Translations under genes and position numbers: made by a program
The notes under the pieces: model-generated
Told to the model about the DNA's origin: nothing
The model's database searches: none
What the model saw: the letters and a program-made list of their open reading frames with translations, nothing else
DNA from: Algibacter sp. L3A6
GTDB taxonomy: Bacteria > Bacteroidota > Bacteroidia > Flavobacteriales > Flavobacteriaceae
Assembly: GCF_009796825.1 (NCBI RefSeq)
Contig: NZ_CP047030.1
Span: 896,001-960,000 of the forward strand
Direction of reading: 5' to 3'
Length of the DNA stretch: 64,000 bases
In this document: positions 1 to 7,834 of the stretch, piece after piece
How positions within the stretch are numbered: the first letter of the stretch is position 1
How the letters are laid out: each line of letters starts with the position of its first letter

Positions 1-6
1 AAAAAC

Positions 7-22
7 AGACAGACTTGTCTTT
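7..22. promoter_or_regulatory. Probable TetR operator upstream of the TetR gene
   Basis: The sequence AGACAGACTTGTCT (7-20) is an interrupted inverted repeat (AGAC-TT-GTCT). The same 14 bases recur in front of the neighbouring SDR gene at 633-646. The TTG at 15-17 in the centre of the palindrome sits 22 bases before the -7 element at 40-47, so a bound repressor would cover the -33 region. Autoregulation by the TetR protein is inferred from this arrangement. Confidence 0.7.
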
Positions 23-39
23 TTTTTGATTTTTTTATC

Positions 40-47
40 TATATTTG
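40..47 (+). promoter_or_regulatory. -7 promoter element of the TetR gene
   Basis: TATATTTG is an exact match to the Bacteroidota -7 consensus TAnnTTTG, with a possible -33 TTG at 15-17 (22-base spacer). The start codon lies only 4 bases after the motif, so the mRNA would have almost no leader. Confidence 0.65.
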
Positions 48-51
48 CACT

Positions 52-615
52 ATGAAACATTCTGAACTAAAAAATAGAATCATTGAAACGGCTTCGTTCT
101 TATTTTATAAAAACGGCTATAATTCCACGGGAATCAATGAAATTATTTCAGAAGCAGGTATTGCCAAAGCAACGCTTTACAATCATTTTAAATCTAAAGA
201 AGAAATTTGCTTGGCTTATCTTAAGTTTAAAAACACCAGTTTCATTCAAGATGTAGAAGATTTTACAACATCGAAACCAAAAGGTAAAGCTCAAGTTTTA
301 GCTATTTTCGATTTTCTCGAACTCTTTTTTAGAGATAAAGATTTTAACGGTTGTTGGTGTATTAAAACCGTTTCTGAAATTCCGAAAGACAACGAAATTA
401 TAAGAGCCGAAATTCAATCGCAAAAACATAGTTTCATTGATCTTATATCAAAACTTATTACAAATAATTTAGAAAATGTAAAAGAAGCGCAAGTTAAATC
501 TCTTGCTAGACAAATATACTTACTCTACGAAGGTGCTGTTGGCGAAAGTCATTTACACCAAGAAGATTGGCCAATAAAAGAAACAAAACAACTGTGTTCG
601 CAGATCATATCTTAA
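52..615 (+). CDS. TetR/AcrR family transcriptional regulator
   Basis: This 187-residue protein has the TetR layout: an N-terminal helix-turn-helix (residues about 10-55, including the GINEIISEAGIAKATLYNHF recognition region) and a helical ligand-binding C-terminal domain that is poorly conserved. It is followed 62 bases downstream by an SDR oxidoreductase on the same strand. The same palindrome precedes both genes, so the protein probably represses itself and the SDR gene until a small-molecule inducer binds. The inducer cannot be read from the sequence. The start is the ATG directly after an exact -7 element. Confidence 0.92.
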   Translation: MKHSELKNRIIETASFLFYKNGYNSTGINEIISEAGIAKATLYNHFKSKEEICLAYLKFKNTSFIQDVEDFTTSKPKGKAQVLAIFDFLELFFRDKDFNGCWCIKTVSEIPKDNEIIRAEIQSQKHSFIDLISKLITNNLENVKEAQVKSLARQIYLLYEGAVGESHLHQEDWPIKETKQLCSQIIS

Positions 616-632
616 AAAATTTACACAAACAA

Positions 633-648
633 AGACAGACTTGTCTGT
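633..648. promoter_or_regulatory. Probable TetR operator upstream of the SDR gene
   Basis: ACAGACTTGTCTGT (635-648) is a perfect inverted repeat with a TT centre and 6-bp arms. It lies in the 62-base gap between the TetR gene and the SDR gene, and it shares AGACAGACTTGTCT with the element at 7-20. Its position 30-43 bases before the SDR start codon fits an operator over the -33 region. Confidence 0.72.
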
Positions 649-677
649 TCAATTTTAAACTTTAAAAAATAAATAAC

Positions 678-1424
678 ATGAAAGAATTCGAAAACAAAGT
701 AGCCTTAGTAATTGGTGGAACAAGTGGTATTGGTAACGCAACAGCAAATAGCTTATTAGAAGGTGGTGCAACTGTGCATATTGTAGGTAGAAATATTGAC
801 AAAGTAGCAGATGCCCCAAATTTAGTTAAACATGCCGTAAACATTTCTAACATAGAAGAAGTAGATACACTAGTGTCTAAAATTTCAGAGTTAGAAAATT
901 TAGATTTTCTAGTAAATGCTTCTGGTATTTTTGGCCCAAAACCATTTTTAGACCATACTATGGAAGATTACAACTCTTATTTAGATTTAAATAGAGGGTT
1001 CTTTTTCATCACTCAAAGTGCTGCTAAAAAAATGAAAGCTACTCAAGGTGGTTCTATTGTAAACGTAGGCTCTATGTGGGCAAAACAAGCCGTAAAAGCA
1101 ACACCTTCTACAGCATATTCTATGCAAAAAGCTGGTTTACATTCTTTAACACAACATTTAGCCATGGAATTAGCTGAAGATAATATCCGTGTTAATGCCG
1201 TATCTCCAGCTTTAGTAAACACACCTGTTTATCATGGTGTTTTTGGAGGTAAAGAAGCTGCTGCAGAAGCATTGGTTGGCTTTAATGGTTTTCACCCTAT
1301 TGGACGTTTTGGAGAATCTCAAGATGTAGCAAATAGTATTGTATTCTTACTTTCAGACAAAGCATCATGGGTTACAGGTGCTATTTGGGACACCGATGGT
1401 GGTGTTATGGCTGGTAGAAACTAA
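678..1424 (+). CDS. Short-chain dehydrogenase/reductase (SDR) family oxidoreductase
   Basis: This 248-residue classical SDR has an N-terminal Rossmann nucleotide-binding motif GGTSGIGNA, an N-A-S-G segment in the middle, and the catalytic Y-x3-K as AYSMQKAG. The C-terminal WVTGAIWDTDGG segment is typical of the 3-oxoacyl-ACP reductase-like branch. It should be a soluble NAD(P)H-dependent enzyme acting on a carbonyl or alcohol; the substrate is unknown. Its promoter region carries the same palindrome as the TetR gene, which suggests an induced detoxification or redox role. A strong terminator follows. Confidence 0.92.
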   Translation: MKEFENKVALVIGGTSGIGNATANSLLEGGATVHIVGRNIDKVADAPNLVKHAVNISNIEEVDTLVSKISELENLDFLVNASGIFGPKPFLDHTMEDYNSYLDLNRGFFFITQSAAKKMKATQGGSIVNVGSMWAKQAVKATPSTAYSMQKAGLHSLTQHLAMELAEDNIRVNAVSPALVNTPVYHGVFGGKEAAAEALVGFNGFHPIGRFGESQDVANSIVFLLSDKASWVTGAIWDTDGGVMAGRN

Positions 1425-1437
1425 AACACATAATTAT

Positions 1438-1478
1438 AAAAGCCATAGCTAACAAAATACAAAGTGCTATGGCTTTTT
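1438..1478 (+). terminator. Intrinsic terminator after the SDR gene
   Basis: A perfect 12-bp stem, AAAAGCCATAGC (1438-1449) with GCTATGGCTTTT (1466-1477), has a 16-base loop and ends in T residues. Confidence 0.85.
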
Positions 1479-1546
1479 ATTTCATTTTAATTTGAATCCA
1501 TTTGATTAATAGCATTAAAATGGAATAAACACTTACATAATACATT

Positions 1547-2521
1547 ATGAAAAATATAATTTACGCACTATCCATTCTACTCCTTTTTGCGTCTTGTAAA
1601 GACAACAGCTCAGCACAGACCAAAACAGTAGAAGCAAAAATAGAAACCTCTATTCAGCATGAAAATGTAGCCTACAAATCCATAGAAGTCAATGAAATAA
1701 ATATAGCCTACCGAGAAGCTGGAAACCCTGAAAACCCAAGTATTGTTTTACTACATGGTTTTCCCGCATCATCACATCAATACAGAAAAGTATTAAATCA
1801 GCTATCAAATGAATATCACCTCATCGCTCCAGATTATCCTGGCTTTGGCAACAGTGATTTTCCAGATTCAAAAACATTCGAATATACTTTTGATAACCTA
1901 GCTACAACCATAAACGCATTTCTTGAAAAAAAGAACGTTAACACTTATGCTATAATGATTCAGGATTATGGAGCTCCAGTCGGTTTTAGACTTGCTACAG
2001 CAAACCCAGAAAGAATAACAGCCATAATTAATCAAAACGGAAACGCTTACGAAGCAGGTTTAGGTGATGCTTGGCAAGGCATAAGAGCACTTTGGAAAGA
2101 CAGAAACGAAACTACCGAAACAGCGTTATTACCAGCGTTTTCTATAGAAGGTTTAAAATGGCAATACACACATGGCGTTAGAAATATAGAAACTGTAAAT
2201 CCAGATAACTGGAATTTAGATTACTTAAGACTTTCTAGACCGGGTGCTCATGCTGTAAATCTAGATTTATTTTACGATTACCAAAACAATGTAAAATTAT
2301 ACCCAAAATGGCAACAATATTTAAGAGACAATCAACCTCCTTTATTAATTGTTTGGGGTAAAAACGATGCCTTTTTTCCTGAAAGTGGTGCAACAGCTTT
2401 TAAAAAGGATGTTACAAATATTGATTACAACATTTACGATACTGGGCATTTTGCTTTAGAAGAAGATGGCGATGCTATTATCAAAAAAATGAGAAGCTTT
2501 ATGCGCAAGCATACAAAATAA
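1547..2521 (+). CDS. Alpha/beta hydrolase lipoprotein, Asp-nucleophile (haloalkane dehalogenase/epoxide hydrolase-like)
   Basis: A short signal with a lipobox ending at Cys17 (LLLFASC) predicts an exported lipoprotein. The hydrolase core shows the oxyanion strand HGFPASSH (His70) and a nucleophile elbow QDYGAPVG with Asp140 where Ser would be in an esterase. A late acid falls in WGKND, and the catalytic His is in DTGHF. An Asp nucleophile is the mark of haloalkane dehalogenases and epoxide hydrolases. The 324-residue length is that of the core plus a lipoprotein tether. A close paralogue lies directly downstream. The substrate is unknown. Confidence 0.85.
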   Translation: MKNIIYALSILLLFASCKDNSSAQTKTVEAKIETSIQHENVAYKSIEVNEINIAYREAGNPENPSIVLLHGFPASSHQYRKVLNQLSNEYHLIAPDYPGFGNSDFPDSKTFEYTFDNLATTINAFLEKKNVNTYAIMIQDYGAPVGFRLATANPERITAIINQNGNAYEAGLGDAWQGIRALWKDRNETTETALLPAFSIEGLKWQYTHGVRNIETVNPDNWNLDYLRLSRPGAHAVNLDLFYDYQNNVKLYPKWQQYLRDNQPPLLIVWGKNDAFFPESGATAFKKDVTNIDYNIYDTGHFALEEDGDAIIKKMRSFMRKHTK

Positions 2522-2569
2522 ATACGTCTAATCTCTCAATCAGCAATTTTTAACCTGAAAACAAAAACA

Positions 2570-3538
2570 ATGAAACACTTAATAATTATTGCAATTTTAA
2601 GCCTAGCATTATTTGGATGTAACAGTATTAAAGAAGATAACAAAAACAATTTCTTTTTACCTCCCGCAACCACATACAACTATGCAGAAATTGATAGTGT
2701 AAAATTGTTTTACAGAGCTGCTGGTGATAAAAAGAATCCGGTTATAGTTTTACTTCATGGTTATCCATCCTCTTCACATTCCTATAGAAATTTAATTCCT
2801 ATGCTATCAACGCACTACTATGTTATTGCGCCAGATAATTTAGGCTCGGGTTATAGTTCTCACCTAGACCCAAAAACAACTAAATATACCTTTGACTTAT
2901 TAGCCAATTATACTCAGAAGCTTTTAGAAACACTCCATATTGAAAACTATGTGATGTATATGCAAGATTTTGGAGCTCCTGTAGGTTATAGAATGATGAT
3001 GAAAAACCCTAACCGTATTGATGCTTTAATTGTACAAAATGCAAACGCCTACCTAGATGGTTTAACCGAAAAAAGACAAAACTTTTTTAGAACAGCCCAA
3101 ACCGATACCTCCAAAATAAAATATGCTTTTTTATACAGTCTAACCGGAAAAGATGCCGTGGTCAACAAGCAGTATTTATTTGATTTAAACGAAACAAATA
3201 TGAATATACAAAGCCCGGATGCGTGGACACACGATTTAGCTTTTCTAAATTCTAAAAAAGACAGAGACATACAAGTGCAACTATTTCAGGATTACAACAC
3301 CAATTTATTGAACTATCCAAAATGGCAAAACATGTTAAAGGAAAATCAACCCAAAACATTAATTACTTGGGGCAAAAAAGATTTAAAATTTAATGCGAAT
3401 GGCGCTAAAGCGTATTTAAAGGATTTGCCAAACGCAGAACTTCATCTTTTGGATGCAGGTCATTTCGCTGCTGAAGAAAAAACAAGAGAAATAGCAGAAT
3501 TAATCTTGAAATTTTTAGACAACCATGATATAAAATAG
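2570..3538 (+). CDS. Alpha/beta hydrolase lipoprotein, paralogue of the upstream gene
   Basis: At 322 residues it has the same architecture as the preceding gene: lipobox at Cys17 (LALFGC), HGYPSSSH oxyanion strand, nucleophile elbow QDFGAPVG with Asp133, WGKKD acid segment and DAGHF catalytic His. It starts 48 bases after the first hydrolase on the same strand, so the pair looks like a tandem duplication co-transcribed as one unit. An Asp nucleophile suggests C-halogen or epoxide hydrolysis rather than ester cleavage, but this is a family inference. It ends 12 bases from a convergent methyltransferase gene. Confidence 0.85.
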   Translation: MKHLIIIAILSLALFGCNSIKEDNKNNFFLPPATTYNYAEIDSVKLFYRAAGDKKNPVIVLLHGYPSSSHSYRNLIPMLSTHYYVIAPDNLGSGYSSHLDPKTTKYTFDLLANYTQKLLETLHIENYVMYMQDFGAPVGYRMMMKNPNRIDALIVQNANAYLDGLTEKRQNFFRTAQTDTSKIKYAFLYSLTGKDAVVNKQYLFDLNETNMNIQSPDAWTHDLAFLNSKKDRDIQVQLFQDYNTNLLNYPKWQNMLKENQPKTLITWGKKDLKFNANGAKAYLKDLPNAELHLLDAGHFAAEEKTREIAELILKFLDNHDIK

Positions 3539-3550
3539 AAAGTCGCTTTT

Positions 3551-4357
3551 TTAAACCTTAGTCCCTTTTAAAGTAAAAATTAAAGGATATAATTTATCCT
3601 GGGTTGCAAACATACCATTATCGGTTTCAGTCAAATTCGGCAATACATTGTAAGGGCTCTCATTATGTTCGGTTAAATAATCAATGTGTAATCCGGCTTC
3701 GGTAAGTGCAGAAATCACTTCTCCTAAACCATGATTCCAACCATATTCCTTACTCGTTATTGCCGATTCTTGGTCAGCGTATGTACCTTCATATTCTTCA
3801 TAAATCACCTCATCTTGCATATAGCCATATGTCATTATTGGTTTTTTATTTAAATAATCGAACATCCAAACTATCGGGTGAAATTCTGCCATAAAAAATC
3901 TACCTCCTTGTTTCAGGCGTTCGGCTATCATTTTTCCCCAAGGTTTTAAATCAGGTAACCAGCCGATAACACCATAACTGGTAAACACTATATCGAATTC
4001 TTCCTTGACGTACTGAGACGTTTCCAAGACATTGCAGCATATAAACTGAGCATCTAGCTCTAATTCTTCATTTAAAGATTTTGCAAGTTTTACACCTTCA
4101 TCACTTAAATCGACACCAGTACATTTAGCTCCTAGCCTACTCCAACTTAAGGTATCTTGTCCAAAATGACATTGTAAATGGAGAAGAGATTTTCCTTTTA
4201 CATCTCCCAAAGCATCCAACTCATAAGGCATTAAGGAAGATTTCCCTTCCTTGAAAGCTTCCATATTATACATATCGCTTTCGGCATGTACCTTTACTTT
4301 CTGATTCCAAGTCGCCTTATTCGTTTTAAAATATTTAGTATTATTTGTCATCTTCAA
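3551..4357 (-). CDS. Class I SAM-dependent methyltransferase
   Basis: This 268-residue cytosolic protein has the methyltransferase motif I region LLHLQCHFGQDTLSWSRLGA, with an acidic Asp in GVDLSDEGV at the end of strand 2 that would bind the SAM ribose, and a motif II-like FDIVFTSYGV. The substrate is not evident. It is transcribed toward the hydrolases and away from the lipoprotein gene at 4383. The ATG at 4357 is the natural start; an alternative M (third codon) would change little. Confidence 0.85.
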   Translation of the reverse strand: MKMTNNTKYFKTNKATWNQKVKVHAESDMYNMEAFKEGKSSLMPYELDALGDVKGKSLLHLQCHFGQDTLSWSRLGAKCTGVDLSDEGVKLAKSLNEELELDAQFICCNVLETSQYVKEEFDIVFTSYGVIGWLPDLKPWGKMIAERLKQGGRFFMAEFHPIVWMFDYLNKKPIMTYGYMQDEVIYEEYEGTYADQESAITSKEYGWNHGLGEVISALTEAGLHIDYLTEHNESPYNVLPNLTETDNGMFATQDKLYPLIFTLKGTKV

Positions 4358-4382
4358 AGTATCTTTACAAAAAATCTAAATT

Positions 4383-5045
4383 ATGAAAAACTTCATCTAC
4401 ATAACTCTAATAACGCTATTAATTACGTCTTGTAAAGACAATACCAAATCTATTCCTGAACCAAAATCATTAACCATTGCTGAAAAAATAGCCAATGCCC
4501 ACGGTTTTGAAAACTGGAAAAATGTTAATGAAATTGCTTTTACTTTTAACGTAGATAAAGATAGTACACACTTTGAAAGACGCTGGGTTTGGAAACCTAA
4601 AACTAACGATATTACATCTATCACAAGCACTGATACTATTAGCTACAATCGCTCTGCATTAGATTCTATTAGCTTAAAAGTAGACCCAGGCTTTATTAAC
4701 GATAAATTCTGGTTGCTTATACCATTTCAATTAGTTTGGGACTCTGGAACAACCATTTCAGAACCTGTAAAAACAGAAGCGCCAATAAGTAAAACGGCTT
4801 TAAACAAAATAACGTTAACCTATTCTAACGACGGCGGTTACACGCCCGGTGATGCTTACGATATTTTTTATGATGATAACTTTTTAATTAAAGAATGGAT
4901 TTTTAGAAAAGCCAACCAAACAGAACCATCGATGATGACTACTTTCGAAAATTATAAAGATATAAACGGATTTAAACTTGCTGTAGATCACAAAAAACCA
5001 AATGGTAATTGGAATTTAAATTTCACTAATATTTCAATTAAATAA
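4383..5045 (+). CDS. Hypothetical lipoprotein (DUF6503-like)
   Basis: A 220-residue protein begins with a short hydrophobic signal and lipobox LLITSC (Cys17), so it should be membrane-anchored outside the cytoplasm. The mature part is beta-rich, with repeated aromatic and charged strands (for example ERRWVWKPKTNDITSI), and resembles the outer-membrane-lipoprotein-like DUF6503 families common in flavobacteria. That family call is from memory. No catalytic residues are recognised. It is divergent from the methyltransferase and convergent with the histidine kinase gene. Confidence 0.6.
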   Translation: MKNFIYITLITLLITSCKDNTKSIPEPKSLTIAEKIANAHGFENWKNVNEIAFTFNVDKDSTHFERRWVWKPKTNDITSITSTDTISYNRSALDSISLKVDPGFINDKFWLLIPFQLVWDSGTTISEPVKTEAPISKTALNKITLTYSNDGGYTPGDAYDIFYDDNFLIKEWIFRKANQTEPSMMTTFENYKDINGFKLAVDHKKPNGNWNLNFTNISIK

Positions 5046-5057
5046 AAGCGAAATCTT

Positions 5058-6476
5058 TTAGGTTAAATTCACCTTCACTGTAAACAAAAACGAGGTGCCT
5101 ACGTCTACTTCGCTTTTTAAAGATATGCTACCACCAAGCATTTCTATATAGGCTTTTGCTATAGTTAAACCAACACCAGAGCCGTGTAGAGCATTCACGT
5201 TTTCGACATCTACTTGGTAAAAGGTGTCGAAAATATGTTCAAAATTATCCTCATGGATTCCAATGCCTGTATCTTTTAAATTAAATGCTATAAAGCTTTC
5301 GTCTTGGCGTTCGCATGTTAATTCAACTATACCTTCATCTGTATATTTTATAGCATTTTTTATAAGATATTTTAAAACAGAAGTTACCTTATCGCTATCC
5401 GAACTTATGTAAGCATCTTGTATAGCAATAACATTGTTTAAAATAAATACAATACCTTTCTCTTCTGCTTCTGGTAAAAAAGCGTTGTACACCGTATTTA
5501 TCTTATCATTAATATTAAACATTTTAATATTTGTAGACATGAGTCCAGATTCTATAATAGAAATATTAATAATATCTGTCATAATATCCAATAACTGCTC
5601 ACCACTATCTTCTATAACCTCTATATACTCCTGATAACTAGGATCGTCTTCATTATATTCCCTTAAAAATTGAGCACAACCTAAAATGCCATACATCGGT
5701 GTTCTAATTTCATGACTCATATTAGCCAAAAAAGCCGACTTAAGCTTATCCGATTTTTCAACTCTATTTTTAGCCTCCAACACGTTGTTATGCTTTTCAT
5801 ATAGTTCAATTTGCAATTCATTTTCTTTCAATAAAGCGGTATGCAATTGGTTTATTAAAAAAGATACAGAAAAAACTAATAGTAAATTAAACAGTATATT
5901 ATTTAATGTAATAATGGCTAAGAGCTGAAACTCATACTGTTCAAAAATGGGGAGATAAAAAAGATTAAAACATGAACCCAATAATAAAACCCCATAAAAA
6001 ATCGCGATAATTAAAATAGAAAATAGCCCATGTCTTTTTCCATTAAACAGCGTGATTAAAATAGATAATGCAAAAATTAGTACACTACCATTCCCTTCGA
6101 ACCCAAGCACCACAAACATAACAATGGATAGGATAAAGAAATTAATTGAAAACAATATTTTCTTGGCATAGAAACTAAGTCCTCGATAAAACACCGTGAA
6201 GATTAAAACCAAAATAGTCCATGTATTTAATACGACAATTATATTTTCGCCTCTAGCAATGGCGACATAAGTACTAGGTACATAAGAAAGTAAACCTAAG
6301 ACAAAAGTTAATAATAAAATAGAAATAAAAAGTTTATCTCTAAAATACGGCAACCCCTCTTTTTCTTCTCGTTCTGAAAATCTGCTATACCGGACGTACC
6401 TTTGTACATAAGATTTCCAAATATCACCTAACATGGATACTTTTGTTTTATGTGTTAATTCAATAAAGTTAAACAA
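5058..6476 (-). CDS. Membrane-bound sensor histidine kinase (HisKA-type)
   Basis: The N-terminal half (about residues 50-210) has around six hydrophobic segments. A linker helix follows, then a HisKA dimerisation/phosphoacceptor segment with FLANMSHEIRTP (His255), and a HATPase_c domain with DTGIGIHEDNFEHIFDTFYQ and GSGVGLTIAKAYIEMLGG (N, G1 and G2 boxes). There is no receiver domain in the protein and no response regulator gene beside it. The annotated start is TTG at 6476; an in-frame ATG at 6434 (458 residues) is an alternative. It is divergent from the kynurenine cluster. Confidence 0.88.
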   Translation of the reverse strand: MFNFIELTHKTKVSMLGDIWKSYVQRYVRYSRFSEREEKEGLPYFRDKLFISILLLTFVLGLLSYVPSTYVAIARGENIIVVLNTWTILVLIFTVFYRGLSFYAKKILFSINFFILSIVMFVVLGFEGNGSVLIFALSILITLFNGKRHGLFSILIIAIFYGVLLLGSCFNLFYLPIFEQYEFQLLAIITLNNILFNLLLVFSVSFLINQLHTALLKENELQIELYEKHNNVLEAKNRVEKSDKLKSAFLANMSHEIRTPMYGILGCAQFLREYNEDDPSYQEYIEVIEDSGEQLLDIMTDIINISIIESGLMSTNIKMFNINDKINTVYNAFLPEAEEKGIVFILNNVIAIQDAYISSDSDKVTSVLKYLIKNAIKYTDEGIVELTCERQDESFIAFNLKDTGIGIHEDNFEHIFDTFYQVDVENVNALHGSGVGLTIAKAYIEMLGGSISLKSEVDVGTSFLFTVKVNLT

Positions 6477-6529
6477 TTCCTACAAAATGAATTAGATTTA
6501 AGACAAGTTTTTATTTGATATAATTGTTT

Positions 6530-6537
6530 TATTTTTG
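6530..6537 (+). promoter_or_regulatory. -7 promoter element of the kynurenine cluster
   Basis: TATTTTTG is an exact match to TAnnTTTG and lies 25 bases before the TTG start of kynureninase. I found no convincing -33 TTG at 17-23 bases spacing. Confidence 0.55.
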
Positions 6538-6562
6538 CTAGGAACAGAAAATCAATAAACCT

Positions 6563-7834
6563 TTGTCTGAATTTAAAACAGGTCTAGAATTTGCAAAACA
6601 GCAGGACCAAAACGATATATTAAAATCGTATCGCGACGCATTCTACTTACCCAAAAACAAAAATGGGGAACCACTTATTTACATGACAGGGAATTCGCTT
6701 GGACTACAACCAAAAGAGACAAAACAATATATTAACCAAGAACTAGAAGACTGGGCAAACTTAGGTGTAGAAGGTCATTTTGAAGCTAAAACACCTTGGT
6801 TACCATATCATGAGTTTTTAACTGAAAGTATGGCGCATGTTGTTGGCGCAAAACCAATTGAGGTTATTGTAATGAATACGCTTACTGCCAACCTACATTT
6901 TATGATGGTTTCATTTTACAAACCAACAAAAAAACGCTATAAAATTTTAATTGAAAGTGATGCTTTTCCTTCAGATAAATATGCTGTAGAATCTCAATTA
7001 CGTCACCACGGATATGATGATAAAGATGGCGTTGTACTTTGGAAACCTAGAGAAGGCGAAGAACTTTTAAATTATGATGATTTAGAAGCTATTTTAGAAG
7101 CTCAAGGCGATGAAATTGCCCTAATTATGATTGGAGGCATAAACTATTATACCGGTCAATTTTTCGATTTAAAACGCATTACAGCGTTAGGCCATAAATA
7201 TGGTTGTAATGTTGGTTTCGATTGTGCTCACGGTGCAGGAAATGTTCAATTAAACTTACACGATTCTGGCGCTGATTTTGCTGTTTGGTGCACTTATAAA
7301 TACTTAAACGCTGGTCCTGGTAGCTTGGCAGGCTGTTTTGTACACGAGCGCCATGCCCATAATAGAGAGTTAAATAGATTTACAGGCTGGTGGAGCCACA
7401 ATAAAAAAACACGTTTTAATATGCGTGGTGAATTCGACCAACTTCCTGGAGCAGAAGGTTGGCAACTTAGCAACCCGCCTATTTTATCTATGGCAGCAAT
7501 AAAAGCTTCCTTAGATATTTTTAAAGAAGTTGGTATAGAAAAACTCACAGCAAAATCTAAAAAACTAACTGGTTATTTCGAGTTTTTACTTAATGATTTA
7601 GGTGAAGATGCCATCAAAATAATTACACCAACAAACCCAGACGAGCGTGGTTGCCAACTTTCTATTCAAGTTAAAAATGCAAACAAAACATTACATAACA
7701 AACTCACCGAAGCTGGTGTAATTAGCGATTGGCGCGAGCCAGATGTAATTCGCTGTGCACCTGTACCACTGTACAATTCTTTCGAAGATGTATACCAATT
7801 AGTTGAAAAATTAAAAACTATTTTAAATGAGTAA
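6563..7834 (+). CDS. kynU: Kynureninase
   Basis: This PLP enzyme cleaves kynurenine or 3-hydroxykynurenine to (3-hydroxy)anthranilate plus alanine. Its 423 residues match the family length. The PLP lysine is Lys246 in WCTYKYLNAGPG, preceded by the phosphate/pyridine-binding GFDCAHGAGN (Asp220). The N-terminal region with YMTGNSLGLQP is typical. The start is TTG: an in-frame stop (TAA at 6557) excludes any upstream ATG, and the first residues after TTG match the usual kynureninase N-terminus. The gene overlaps the following monooxygenase gene by 8 bases, so they are translationally coupled. Confidence 0.95.
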   Translation: MSEFKTGLEFAKQQDQNDILKSYRDAFYLPKNKNGEPLIYMTGNSLGLQPKETKQYINQELEDWANLGVEGHFEAKTPWLPYHEFLTESMAHVVGAKPIEVIVMNTLTANLHFMMVSFYKPTKKRYKILIESDAFPSDKYAVESQLRHHGYDDKDGVVLWKPREGEELLNYDDLEAILEAQGDEIALIMIGGINYYTGQFFDLKRITALGHKYGCNVGFDCAHGAGNVQLNLHDSGADFAVWCTYKYLNAGPGSLAGCFVHERHAHNRELNRFTGWWSHNKKTRFNMRGEFDQLPGAEGWQLSNPPILSMAAIKASLDIFKEVGIEKLTAKSKKLTGYFEFLLNDLGEDAIKIITPTNPDERGCQLSIQVKNANKTLHNKLTEAGVISDWREPDVIRCAPVPLYNSFEDVYQLVEKLKTILNE

